Source: Nocardia vulneris | Lineage (GTDB): Bacteria; Actinomycetota; Actinomycetes; Mycobacteriales; Mycobacteriaceae | DNA: 64,000 bases | Direction of reading: 5' to 3' | NCBI RefSeq assembly: GCF_001613425.1 | Contig: NZ_BDCI01000004.1 | Span: forward strand, 124,001 to 188,000 | Part shown: piece by piece, positions 1 to 8,880 of the stretch | Numbering within the stretch: the first letter of the stretch is position 1 | Layout: every line of letters begins with the position of its first letter | The notes under the pieces: model-generated | The model's input: the letters and a program-made list of their open reading frames with translations, nothing else | Database searches by the model: none | Told to the model about the DNA's origin: nothing | Translations under genes and position numbers: made by a program

Positions 1-377
1 AGTCCCCGCCGCCCACACCGTCATTTGAAGACGCTGAACCACGTCGGGAAAGCAGACTCCGTATGCAGAGCAGACCGCCACGAACGAGCGGGCCCGTCCA
101 CAGTACGACCTTCGTCCTATACGCGGACTACGCCACGACCCCGGCACCGCACCGCACCGTTCCCTCGGCCACGCACGCCGCATCGGCAGAGGTTACGGCC
201 GCAGCAGGAGGTGCCACGCCAACGCAGTGCGCGTCAGGTACCGCACGGTGCAGGCTGCGTCGGCAACGCATGCTGCCGCAACGAAACACGTTGCGGCAGC
301 AGTGTGGACTGCGGCACTGACGCAGGTCTTGCCTGCAATGCGCGTTGCGGACCAACGCGGGTTACTGCGCGAACTAT
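1..377. other. Low-complexity region beyond the kinase gene; no gene seen
   Basis: No convincing gene lies here. The sequence keeps the Pro/Gln/Ser-type low-complexity composition of the kinase tail. In the kinase frame, reading on past its TGA gives another 45 or so Pro/Gln/Arg/Leu-rich codons before the next stop near position 240. The tail may therefore have been longer once, or in relatives. The open frames on the plus strand are mirror images of the repeats. Confidence 0.5.
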
Positions 378-3300
378 TCAGGCACCGTTGCAAACGCAAG
401 CCCATGCTGAGGGTGCGGGCTGGGGCGGCGGCGCGAACATCGTCCCTCGTGCGAACATCGTCCCTCGTGCGGACTTGGTCCACGGTGCGGGCTGCGGCGG
501 CGACGCACGCTGGGGTAGCGGGACAGGCTGCGGCAGCGGTGTGGGCTGTGGCGCTGGTGCAGTTCGCGTCGGCAATGCGCATTGTGTCCACGGTGCAGGT
601 GGCGCGGAGAAGGCCGGCATCGCATACGCCGACCACGTCGAGGGTGGGGGTTGCGGCGGCAGCATGAGCTTCATCGCAGGGGTGATCGCCGGCGGAAGCA
701 CTGACCCCGTCGGCGAACCAAACCGTGTCGGCCATCGGAACTCCGCCTGCGGTGCGGTCCGCACCTGCGGGACAAGCGTCGGCACCCCGGACTGCGGCGC
801 CGGCGTGACCTTCGTTGGAGGAGTGATCTCCGGCGAAAGCGCAAGCCTCGTCGGCGAAACAGACTGCGCCGACCAACCGGGCCCCACCTGCGGGACAGAC
901 CGCACCCGCGAAGCGAGTTGCATCGGCACCTCAGGCTGCGGCGGCAGCATGACACTTGTCGCAGGGGCGATCTCGGGCAGAAATGCTGACTGGGTCCGCG
1001 TAACAGACCGCGTCGGCGATTTCGGCCCCGCCTGCGGTGTAGACGGCGCTCCGGCCCCTGGCCGTGGCGCAGACCGTGACGAGGCTCCCGACCCCGTCCA
1101 CGATGCAGATCCCGGGGACGCTTCGTGCCCACCGAACGGCGCAGACCGCGACGGCACTCCCGACACCATCCGCCGTGCAGATCCCGGCGTCCCTCCGGAC
1201 CCCATCGACGGCGCAGACGGTAGTGGCGCTCCGGAAACCACCGGTCGCGCAGACCGTGGCGCCCCGCCGGGCCTCAGCTGCGGCGCAGACTGTCGCGGCG
1301 CGGACTGTGGCATCGGTGCGGGCTGGGGCAGCAGAACGGGCGGGGTCTGCGGTCGCGGAGTTGCGCCGAGGGCCGCGCGGGCGGCGCGGGCCAGGGCGGT
1401 CGCGGTCGGAAAGCGTTCGGCGGCAACCTTTGCCATGCCTCGACGGATTACGGCGTCCATGGCGGGCGGGACCGTCGGCCGCAGTGTGCTGGGGCGCGGC
1501 GGCGGATCGGTCAGTTGGCGGTGGATCACCTCGCCTGTGGTCGCGGCGGGAAATGGCGGCAGACCGGTGAGTGCTTCGAAGAGCACGCCGGTGAGCGCGT
1601 AGATATCGGAGCCGGCGGTGACGGAGGTGGTCGTGAAACGCTCCGGTGCTCGATACGCGCAGGCTTCGACGCTGGCTCCGGGCCCGGAATCGGCGGCCGG
1701 GTGGGCGATTCCGAAATCGCTGAGATAGGCGGCACCACCGGGGGTGAGCAGGATGTTGGCCGGTTTCACGTCGGCGTGGACCAGCCCGACCGCGTGCGCG
1801 GCGTCCAACGCGGCAGCTACCTGTTCGATAACGGACACCGCCTGTTCCGCGGTGACCGGACCGCGTCGCAGCACGGTGTGCAGGTCGGTGCCGTCGATCA
1901 AACGCGTGGCGGCGAACAGCACGCCGTTGATCACACCCCAGTCGTGGATCGGGACGATGTACGGCGCGGCGAGCTGTGCGGCGAGCGCGGTCTGCCTGCG
2001 AAAGTTGGCCTGGTAGGCCGGATCCAGGGCCACTGCCTCCGACAGCAGTTTGACCGCGACCCGCCTGCCCTGGATGGTGTCGAAAGCCTCGTAGACCTCA
2101 CCCATCCCGCTCTTGCCCACGAGCGACCGCAGCCGGTAGCGCCCGAACCGCGCCCCGGTGCGGCGCCCGAGCGAGCGCGGGCGAGCCGCGAAAGGCTGCT
2201 CGCCGCCGACGTTGGCAGCCTGTCGCCGCTCGTTGTTGATCCGGTCGATGATCTCGTAGGCGGGCACCGGGCGACGTTCCGGCTCCGGGCCGAACCCCAC
2301 GGAATCCGCCTGCACCGAACCAGGTTTCGGTGCCGAGCTGATTCCGACCAGCAGCTCGTGCATGTTGCGCGCCTGCGGCCTGCGCCGAGGCAATCTCGGC
2401 AGCGGCGGGGTCGAGATGTCGATCAGATCCTTTGCGGTCAACGACATTTCCCGGGCACCCGTGCCACGCGTGGCGGATTCACGGGGCGTTGTCGGCGGAC
2501 CGGTCTCGTCTCGGTGCGGCGGTTCCACCAGCGCGGCGGCCGCGTTGCCGAACAGGTGGACCAGGGCGGCCGTGGTCAGGACGCCGGCGAATATCGCGCC
2601 CGAGGCCGGGTAGCCGGAGATGCCGACCCACCCTCCGGCGGCGGTGCCGATCAGCACGCAAACCGTGCATTCCATCGGCACGTCGGTGAACAGGAGACGC
2701 ACCCCGCGCATGCTCAACGAGGCGAGCCACCAGCCGGTCCACACCAGCCCCACAGTCCCGGCGACCGTTCCGGCCGCCAAAGCGTCACCGGCATGCGGGA
2801 CGACCGTCGCGATCGCCGCCACTGCCACACCCGCCAGCGCCACGACCGCCGGCGCGTTCGCCAGCCGGTGGTACGCCGTGCGGCGGTTCCGTTCGACGGC
2901 ACCCAACCCCACCATGACCAGCGCGCACAGCAATGCCGCGAGATACGCCACGGTCACCGGTCCGGCCAACGTCCGATCCGTGCCGGCCAGCGCATGCAGC
3001 AGCACGATGATCAGCGCGGCCGACCCGATCAACGTCAGGATCGAACTGACCTGCCAGGATCGGCGCGCACACCGCGAATCTCCGCGAACCGAACCAGCTT
3101 CCGTACCCGACCGTCCCCCCGCGCCCGATGCCGCACTACGGCCGGTGGCCGATCCGTCCGCGTGATCGAGCGCAGGCTGTTTCACTGCGGACGCGGAGCC
3201 CGTCCGAGTCGGACGCGTCACCGAAGGCGCAGGCTCTCCCGACACCTGCACAGAACTCATCGACGCGGACGCAGAACCTGTTGGCACCGGAGTGACCAAC

Positions 3301-4988
3301 GCTCGCCCCAAGCCTGGCCCGACCTGCACGGAACTCGCCGGTGCCGAAACGGAATCCGCCGAACTGTGCACAGCACCACCCGGACCCCGCACAGAAACCA
3401 CCACCGACCCTTGCACCACCGGCCAGAGACCAGGCGACACCCGTACCGGACCAGCAGTAGACACAGAACTCGCCGGTGCCGGAACGGAATCCGCCGAATG
3501 GTGCGCAGCACCACCCGGGACCTGCTCAGAAACCGCCGCCGGCCGGAAACCCGGCGACAGCTGCGGACTCTGGGGCGACACCGAACTCGACGGTCCGGGC
3601 GCATCGATCGGCGGCAGCTGTGCAGAATCCGACGGCACCGCAACCTGGCTTGTCGGCATTTGCACGGCACTCGGCGGGACCGAATCGGGACGCGCCGGTA
3701 CCTGTGCAGCGGTCGGCGATACCTGGACAGGACCTGTCGACACCGCCACCGAGCCGGTCGAACCCTGCCCACGATCCGAAGGCGTCGACGAGGGTGCAGG
3801 GCTCGCCAGCACATGGTCCGGCGATACGTGGACACGACTCGGCCACGCGAATGCACCGACGGGCGGAACGTGCGCAGAATTCGGCGGCAGCTGCGAAGCT
3901 TTCGGCGGCACCGCGATCAGACTCGCCGCCTCTGGCACAGGGTCGGCCAGTGCCTGAACAGGATTCGGCGACACCTGCACAGAGCTCCCCGACGTCGCGA
4001 ACGGACTCGTCGGCTCCCGCCCACGACCCAGCTGTGCCGACACGGGACGGACCACATCCGGTGTAGAACTCAGCAGCCCCGACACCACACCCGCTTCCGT
4101 CCCAACCGGACTTGCTGCCCCGCGCCCCAACTGCGACGGCACCGAACCCAGCAACGCCGACACAGAGTTCACCGACGCCGCGACCGAATCCGTTGGCCCG
4201 TGCCCACAATTCAGCTCCGACGGCGCGGGACTGACCGAGTCTGGCGTGGAACCCACTACCTCCGGCGCAGAGTTCACCGACATCGCGACCGGGCTTACCT
4301 CCCCCCGCTCACGCCCCAATTGCGACGACGCCGAACCAACCGCGCCCGGCGTACAACCCAGCCGCTCCGACGCAAAGTTCACCGACACCGCGACCGGGCT
4401 TACCTCCCCTCGCTCACACCCCGACTGCGACGACGCGGCACTGCCCGCGCCTGGTGTCGAACCGAGCAGCTCCGACCCGGGGCTCGCCCACGTCGCGACC
4501 GAACCTGTCGCCCCGTGCCTCGAAGCCGACGGCGTCGACATGGGACTTACCGAGCTCTGCGCAGAACCCGGCAGCTCCTGCACAGCACTCGGCGACGCGG
4601 ACGCAACCGCCCTCGGGCCCACCCCTCCACCCTCCTGCGCGACTTGGACTTTCCTCTTCTTCGGCGTAGGCGGGGTGGGTTTGGCACGTGCCGCGTCGAG
4701 CCGCTCCCACAGCGCCAGCACCCGGCGGAGCTGGTCGGGTGTGAGTTTGCAGTAGCGGAAGATCGCCTCGACTTGGACGCGGTTGCGGGGCAGCGCGGTG
4801 TAGCCGGGTCGCAGCCAGTTGTAGACGGTGCTGCGGGAGATGTCGGTGTAGGAGCTGAGCTGACCCCGGGTGAGGCCGGATGCGGTGTGGGCGGCGCGCA
4901 GGATCGCCAGGAACTCCTCGGGGGTTTCCGCTTCGAGCTCGAGGGCATCGAGGGCTTCCCGGACTGCGGTGGACGTCGCCGTGTTCAC
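378..4988 (-). CDS. HTH / membrane / Ser-Thr protein kinase fusion
   Basis: Predicted 1536-aa membrane-anchored eukaryotic-type Ser/Thr kinase. In order: a helix-turn-helix-like domain (about residues 1-100), a Pro/Ser/Val-rich repeat linker (about 105-620), five or six hydrophobic helices (about 645-820), a kinase domain (about 945-1205) and a Pro/Ser/Gln-rich tail. Kinase hallmarks are the glycine loop GKSGMGEV, ATP-binding K980 in VAVK, catalytic D1073 in HADVKPAN and D1091 in SDFG. No PASTA or other sensor repeats were seen. The GTG at 4988 was chosen because recognisable HTH homology begins there; it lacks a strong ribosome binding site, and the frame stays open up to 5309. The combination of a DNA-binding-type N-terminus with a membrane kinase suggests signalling, but the substrate is unknown. 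Confidence 0.75.
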   Translation of the reverse strand: MNTATSTAVREALDALELEAETPEEFLAILRAAHTASGLTRGQLSSYTDISRSTVYNWLRPGYTALPRNRVQVEAIFRYCKLTPDQLRRVLALWERLDAARAKPTPPTPKKRKVQVAQEGGGVGPRAVASASPSAVQELPGSAQSSVSPMSTPSASRHGATGSVATWASPGSELLGSTPGAGSAASSQSGCERGEVSPVAVSVNFASERLGCTPGAVGSASSQLGRERGEVSPVAMSVNSAPEVVGSTPDSVSPAPSELNCGHGPTDSVAASVNSVSALLGSVPSQLGRGAASPVGTEAGVVSGLLSSTPDVVRPVSAQLGRGREPTSPFATSGSSVQVSPNPVQALADPVPEAASLIAVPPKASQLPPNSAHVPPVGAFAWPSRVHVSPDHVLASPAPSSTPSDRGQGSTGSVAVSTGPVQVSPTAAQVPARPDSVPPSAVQMPTSQVAVPSDSAQLPPIDAPGPSSSVSPQSPQLSPGFRPAAVSEQVPGGAAHHSADSVPAPASSVSTAGPVRVSPGLWPVVQGSVVVSVRGPGGAVHSSADSVSAPASSVQVGPGLGRALVTPVPTGSASASMSSVQVSGEPAPSVTRPTRTGSASAVKQPALDHADGSATGRSAASGAGGRSGTEAGSVRGDSRCARRSWQVSSILTLIGSAALIIVLLHALAGTDRTLAGPVTVAYLAALLCALVMVGLGAVERNRRTAYHRLANAPAVVALAGVAVAAIATVVPHAGDALAAGTVAGTVGLVWTGWWLASLSMRGVRLLFTDVPMECTVCVLIGTAAGGWVGISGYPASGAIFAGVLTTAALVHLFGNAAAALVEPPHRDETGPPTTPRESATRGTGAREMSLTAKDLIDISTPPLPRLPRRRPQARNMHELLVGISSAPKPGSVQADSVGFGPEPERRPVPAYEIIDRINNERRQAANVGGEQPFAARPRSLGRRTGARFGRYRLRSLVGKSGMGEVYEAFDTIQGRRVAVKLLSEAVALDPAYQANFRRQTALAAQLAAPYIVPIHDWGVINGVLFAATRLIDGTDLHTVLRRGPVTAEQAVSVIEQVAAALDAAHAVGLVHADVKPANILLTPGGAAYLSDFGIAHPAADSGPGASVEACAYRAPERFTTTSVTAGSDIYALTGVLFEALTGLPPFPAATTGEVIHRQLTDPPPRPSTLRPTVPPAMDAVIRRGMAKVAAERFPTATALARAARAALGATPRPQTPPVLLPQPAPMPQSAPRQSAPQLRPGGAPRSARPVVSGAPLPSAPSMGSGGTPGSARRMVSGVPSRSAPFGGHEASPGSASWTGSGASSRSAPRPGAGAPSTPQAGPKSPTRSVTRTQSAFLPEIAPATSVMLPPQPEVPMQLASRVRSVPQVGPGWSAQSVSPTRLALSPEITPPTKVTPAPQSGVPTLVPQVRTAPQAEFRWPTRFGSPTGSVLPPAITPAMKLMLPPQPPPSTWSAYAMPAFSAPPAPWTQCALPTRTAPAPQPTPLPQPVPLPQRASPPQPAPWTKSARGTMFARGTMFAPPPQPAPSAWACVCNGA
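433..468 (-). repeat. Perfect 18-bp tandem duplication in the kinase tail
   Basis: Two identical 18-bp copies (433-450 and 451-468, plus-strand unit GCGAACATCGTCCCTCGT) encode a repeated hexapeptide near the kinase C-terminus. The unit is a multiple of three, so gain or loss keeps the frame. Confidence 0.9.
4272..4437 (-). repeat. 105-bp period imperfect direct repeat in the kinase linker
   Basis: Segments of about 60 bp at 4272-4331 and 4377-4436 differ at about five positions and lie 105 bp (35 codons) apart. They encode copies of a linker unit around RGEVSPVA.SVN. More diverged copies follow through the linker, which fits expansion by tandem duplication. Confidence 0.8.
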
Positions 4989-5494
4989 CGGTCGCGGTGC
5001 CAATGACCCAGGGCTTCGGGCGATGCGGCGCACCGCCGTCCGGCCGTCACGCCGACGTTCGTGGATAGCAGACCGTCGATGGTCACGAGCACTCCTCAAG
5101 TCCGGCAAGGAGTTCTGCGGGCGGCGGGATCGCGGCCGACCGCGGTACGCGGCGGGCCACGATGCACCGGTCGAGCGAAGCGATCTTCCTGCGTCACGGA
5201 CTCCACGCTGTGGTTTCACGAATACGTCAGTCGAAGGCAGCGCCAATTCTTTCACGGTTCGACCGACCGTATCCAGCCCTATTGACCCGAAGATGCCCCC
5301 GCCGAACACAATTCATGTACAACTCGGTCCAAACTACGGCCCTACCTGCATGTTCACTTACTATCACGCACCGTCGAAAGAGTTCATTGGACCGTAGATG
5401 GACGCGTTTGGAATTCCAACAAATCCATTGTTACCCAGTGATTTTGCAATTGCATTTGCATGCCCACTCAGCTGTGCATACTCGATCCCGATCA
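4989..5494. other. Intergenic region upstream of the kinase gene
   Basis: No gene is supported here. The stretch from about 5320 to 5480 is clearly AT-richer than its surroundings. It contains the perfect palindrome TGCAATTGCA at 5445-5454 followed by TTTGCATGC. It probably carries the kinase promoter, but no -35/-10 pair could be assigned. Confidence 0.4.
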
Positions 5495-5863
5495 TCAAGC
5501 CCGGTCGTGCAGGGTGACCTGATAGCCGTCGGGATCGGCGAAGGTGAAGGTCCGGCCGAAGGGCCCGTCGATCGGTGCGGCGACGATCGGGTGCCCGTCG
5601 GCGACGAGCGCATCGTGGATCGCTTGGACATCCGTGGCGTGCAACCAGATCGCGGCCCCGATGCCGGGCTGCGCCACGGAGGCGAGATCGGTGCCGGGAA
5701 CGAGGTCGCGGAGCGCGAACGCGATCGGCTCGGTCTCGAAGACGACCGCGTGCGGCGGCCCGGCCTCGGAGCGGACGAGGCCGAGGTACTGCTCATAGAA
5801 CGCTTGTGACGCCGCGAGGTCGCGGGTTTGGAGCGAGAGGAAGTCGGGGCCGGTAACAGGCAT
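5495..5863 (-). CDS. VOC (glyoxalase/bleomycin resistance) family protein
   Basis: 122-aa single-domain vicinal oxygen chelate protein. The opening GPDFLSLQTRDLAASQAFYE and the C-terminal TFADPDGYQVTLHD are classic VOC strands. Such proteins are metal-dependent isomerases, dioxygenases or antibiotic-binding proteins; the substrate cannot be told from the sequence. It is transcribed divergently from the MarR gene at 5927. The 63-bp gap between them holds two matching palindromes, so this gene is very probably the MarR target. The ATG at 5863 follows an AAGGAG-like site. Confidence 0.85.
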   Translation of the reverse strand: MPVTGPDFLSLQTRDLAASQAFYEQYLGLVRSEAGPPHAVVFETEPIAFALRDLVPGTDLASVAQPGIGAAIWLHATDVQAIHDALVADGHPIVAAPIDGPFGRTFTFADPDGYQVTLHDRA

Positions 5864-5882
5864 GGTGATGCTCCTTCGTTGC

Positions 5883-5928
5883 GTGTCAGTCTTCTGACAC
5901 GACTCAACCTATGTCAGAATACTGACAT
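5883..5928. promoter_or_regulatory. Twin MarR-type operators
   Basis: Two palindromes share one consensus: GTGTCAG-TCTT-CTGACAC (5883-5900) and ATGTCAG-AATA-CTGACAT (5911-5928). Their centres are 28 bp apart. Both have perfect 7-bp arms around a 4-bp spacer. The second overlaps the MarR start codon. This is the usual arrangement for autoregulation plus repression of a divergent gene. Confidence 0.85.
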
Positions 5929-6382
5929 GAGTCAAGACGGAGTCGACCTGCAGACGTCACTGGGCTACCTGTTGAAAGAGGCATCGAGTGCGCTCCGCAC
6001 GGCCATGGACGAGGTGCTGCGCCCACTCGGAATGAGCGTGACGCACTACTCCTGCCTCGAGCTGCTGGCGCAACGACCGGGCCTGTCGAACTCCGAACTC
6101 GCACGGGGCGCGTTCGTGACACGGCAGACGATGAACGTGCTGCTCCAAGCCCTGGAACGAGACGGCTACGTGACCCGGCCCGCGGCGGCGCCCGTCGGCA
6201 AGGTGCTGCCCACCCGGCTCACGCCCCGTGGACGTCGAAGCCTCGAGCAGGCGTCCGCAGCTGTCCGATCCGTCGAGCTCAGAATGCTGGCCGGGCTGAG
6301 CGACACCGAGCAGTCAGGGGCGTTCCGGATATTGCAGAGCATGATCCAGTCCCTGCGCGCGGGCGACGCGACGGATCACTAG
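5927..6382 (+). CDS. MarR-family transcriptional regulator
   Basis: 151-aa winged-helix repressor. The MarR core includes the recognition region SNSELARGAFVTRQTMNVLL (about residues 54-73) and the wing and linker up to LTPRGRRSLEQA. The ATG at 5927 was chosen because MarR homology starts within a few residues of it; it lies inside the second operator and has no ribosome binding site, so translation may be leaderless. The gene probably represses itself and the divergent VOC gene in response to a small phenolic or electrophilic ligand. Its end overlaps the convergent alpha-glucosidase gene by 4 bp. Confidence 0.9.
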   Translation: MSQDGVDLQTSLGYLLKEASSALRTAMDEVLRPLGMSVTHYSCLELLAQRPGLSNSELARGAFVTRQTMNVLLQALERDGYVTRPAAAPVGKVLPTRLTPRGRRSLEQASAAVRSVELRMLAGLSDTEQSGAFRILQSMIQSLRAGDATDH

Positions 6383-7980
6383 ACCAGCCAGGCCGCGGCG
6401 TTCGGCGGAAGGTGACCGCCGTCGAGCGGGATGCTGGCGAGCAGCACGTCGCCGGGCGGCAACTGGGTCGGCGTATTCGAGGCGTTCAGCACACAGACCA
6501 GCCCACCCGGGCGGCGGAAGGCGAGACAGCCGGGCGGGCTGCCGTACCACTCGATCCGATCTCCCGCGAACTCCGGCCGCATGCTGCGCAGGTCGATGGC
6601 CATCCGATACAGCGACAGGGTGGAGCCGAGTTCTTCCAACTGCGCCTCGACCGTCTGGTTCGCCCAGCCGACCGGCATCGGCAACCACGGTGTGCCGGTG
6701 GTGAATCCGAACGGCGGCGTAGTGCCCTCCCACGGAATCGGCACCCGGCAGCCGTCGCGACCGCGTTCGGTGTACCCGGATCGTTCCCACGCCGGATCCT
6801 GGAGCACCTCGTCCGGCAGATCGTCCACGTTCGGCAGGCCGAGTTCCGCACCGTTGTAGATGAATACGGCTCCGGGCAGCGCGAGTTCGAGCATGATCAT
6901 CGCGCGAGCCCGCGCCACCCCTTCGGGCCCGCCGCCGTACCGGGTGACCTCACGTTTGATGTCGTGGTTGGACAGCGTCCAGGTGGGCACGGCCGCCACC
7001 GGAGCGACCGCGGCGAGCGAATTGTCGATCGCGTCGCGCACGCTGTCCGCGTCGAACGTGGTCTCGGCCAGCCGGAAGTTGAACGCCAGATGCAATTCGT
7101 CGGCGCGGACGTACTCCCCGAACCGGACGTTGTCGTTGACCCACACCTCGCCGATGGACACCGCTTCGGGGTATTCGTCGAGCACCTTGCGGATGCGGCG
7201 GTGGATCTCGTGCACCGCCGGATTGTTGAAGCGCAGATCGTCGTCATCGTTGACGAGCAGCGCGGAGGTGACCTTCGCCATATCCGGCAGGCCTTCCGGC
7301 TTGGCCATCCCGTGCGCCACGTCGAGCCGGAAGCCGTCGACACCGCGGTCCAGCCAGAAGCGCAGCGTCTTCTCGAAATCCGCGGCTACCTCGGGGTTTT
7401 CCCAGTTCAAATCGGGCTGCTCGGACGCGAAGATGTGCAGGTACCACTGGCCTGGCCTGCCATCGGACTCGCGAACCCTGGTCCAGGCCGGGCCGCCGAA
7501 GATGCTCGGCCAATTGTTCGGCGGCTCGTCACCATCGGGCCCACGGCCGTCGCGGAAGATGTAGCGGGCCCGCTCCGGACTGCCCGGCCCCGCCTCGAGC
7601 GCCGCGTGGAACCAGGGATGTTCGCTGCTGGTGTGGTTCGGCACCAGGTCCATTGTGATCTTGATCTGGCGGTAGTGCGCCTCGGCGATCAGCTCGTCCA
7701 TCGCGGCCAAGCCGCCGAACATCGGATCGATATCGCGCGGATCGGCGACGTCGTAGCCGCCGTCGGCCATCGGTGACCGCATCACCGGGCACACCCACAG
7801 CGCGTCGACGCCGAGCAGTTCCAGATAGCCGAGCTTGTCCCGGATCCCGCCGAGATCACCGACGCCGTCGCCGTCGGAATCCGCGAAGGAACGGGGATAT
7901 ACCTGGTAGAACACGGCCGACCGCCACCATGGTTGCGTGGTGCGATCCACCGTCGCCGGCCCGGCTGGTGTATCAGTCAC
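6379..7980 (-). CDS. aglA: GH13 alpha-glucosidase
   Basis: 533-aa glycoside hydrolase of family 13 (oligo-1,6-glucosidase / trehalose synthase-like group). It cleaves alpha-glucosidic bonds of maltose or isomaltose-type oligosaccharides in the cytoplasm. Catalytic residues are D220 (nucleophile, in GFRLDVAHG), E278 (acid/base, in SIGEVWV) and D340 (in SNHDI). The DGDGVGDLGG calcium-site loop and DLVPNHTS region are also present. It follows the truncated haemoglobin gene, as Rv2471 (aglA) pairs with Rv2470 (glbO) in M. tuberculosis. Length is close to that of the family. Confidence 0.93.
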   Translation of the reverse strand: MTDTPAGPATVDRTTQPWWRSAVFYQVYPRSFADSDGDGVGDLGGIRDKLGYLELLGVDALWVCPVMRSPMADGGYDVADPRDIDPMFGGLAAMDELIAEAHYRQIKITMDLVPNHTSSEHPWFHAALEAGPGSPERARYIFRDGRGPDGDEPPNNWPSIFGGPAWTRVRESDGRPGQWYLHIFASEQPDLNWENPEVAADFEKTLRFWLDRGVDGFRLDVAHGMAKPEGLPDMAKVTSALLVNDDDDLRFNNPAVHEIHRRIRKVLDEYPEAVSIGEVWVNDNVRFGEYVRADELHLAFNFRLAETTFDADSVRDAIDNSLAAVAPVAAVPTWTLSNHDIKREVTRYGGGPEGVARARAMIMLELALPGAVFIYNGAELGLPNVDDLPDEVLQDPAWERSGYTERGRDGCRVPIPWEGTTPPFGFTTGTPWLPMPVGWANQTVEAQLEELGSTLSLYRMAIDLRSMRPEFAGDRIEWYGSPPGCLAFRRPGGLVCVLNASNTPTQLPPGDVLLASIPLDGGHLPPNAAAWLV

Positions 7981-8125
7981 ACAGCCAATAGTGCCAAAGA
8001 TCTACGGTAAAAACCCTTAGGCGGAGCAGCAATCTCGACTTCGGGCAAATTGCCAGCGAGCGCGCGAACACTCCGGCCAGGACAGGAACTACCTCGGGCC
8101 GTAGGGGTACGCGCGCGAAACGATC

Positions 8126-8554
8126 TCACCAGGGTGCGTTCATCAGCGAATTCGCCGCCATCTCCAGGTAGTCGAGTAGGGCCTTGCGATGCTCGTCGTC
8201 GAGCAGCTCGGGTTCGATCTCGGCGACGGCGATTCGCATGCACCGCAGCCACGCGTCGCGCTCGATCGGCCCGATCACGAACGGGTTGTGCCGCATGCGC
8301 AGCCGCGGATGGCCCCGCTCGTCGGAGTAGGTGCGCGGTCCGCCCCAATACTGTTCGAGGAACATCCGCAGCCTGCGTTCCGCGGGGCCCAGATCCTGCT
8401 CGGGATAGAGCGGACGGAGCACCTCGTCCTCCGCCACCTCGCGGTAGAACGAGGCGACGATGCGCCGGAACGTTTCCGCCCCGCCGACCGCCTCGTAGAA
8501 CGACGTCGTCGGCTCGCCCGCCGTTGCCGCTGCTGCCTGCTCGCCCGAAGTCAT
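8126..8554 (-). CDS. glbO: Truncated haemoglobin O (group II)
   Basis: 142-aa 2-on-2 haemoglobin. Features are the group II core [16 protein letters not shown], the tyrosine-tryptophan pair in FLEQYWGGP, the proximal histidine in [10 protein letters not shown] and the G8 tryptophan in RDAWLRCM. Proteins of this group bind O2 and NO/peroxide and are linked to respiration and redox protection. The ATG at 8554 is preceded by AGAGGG. Neighbouring aglA and the divergent HNH gene reproduce the mycobacterial order. Confidence 0.93.
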   Translation of the reverse strand: MTSGEQAAAATAGEPTTSFYEAVGGAETFRRIVASFYREVAEDEVLRPLYPEQDLGPAERRLRMFLEQYWGGPRTYSDERGHPRLRMRHNPFVIGPIERDAWLRCMRIAVAEIEPELLDDEHRKALLDYLEMAANSLMNAPW

Positions 8555-8880
8555 AGACCCTCTCGATTCGCTGGATGCGCCACAACCATTGTGCGGCCTC
8601 CCAAGCCGACCGTCACCTTGCCCCCATCCCGGAAGGCGATAGCTCCTCAGCTGAGCACCGCCACCGGCAAGTGCGGCCTGTGCGCTCCTTACTGGGCCCC
8701 AAAGCCCGCCCACATGGCCGTATCCGGCGGTGGAAAATCGCGGAGCGGTGGCTCTTCAGCCACAGTTAACCGGACATTGTTGAAAATCACCGTGCAATGG
8801 CCGTCGTTCCATGGTCAACTGAGTGGCAATCTCTGCCGAGCTAACAGCATGATCCTGCCAATCATGAAATTGAGGTCCAG
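8555..8880. other. Divergent intergenic region glbO / HNH gene
   Basis: 326 bp without a supported gene. It must carry promoters for both flanking genes. No clear operator or hairpin was seen. Confidence 0.4.

Noticed and set aside
1515..5006. 1163-codon open frame on the plus strand opposite the kinase gene
   Set aside because: Arg/His-rich mirror of the Pro/Ser repeats, with no recognisable domain. The minus strand has the kinase motifs.
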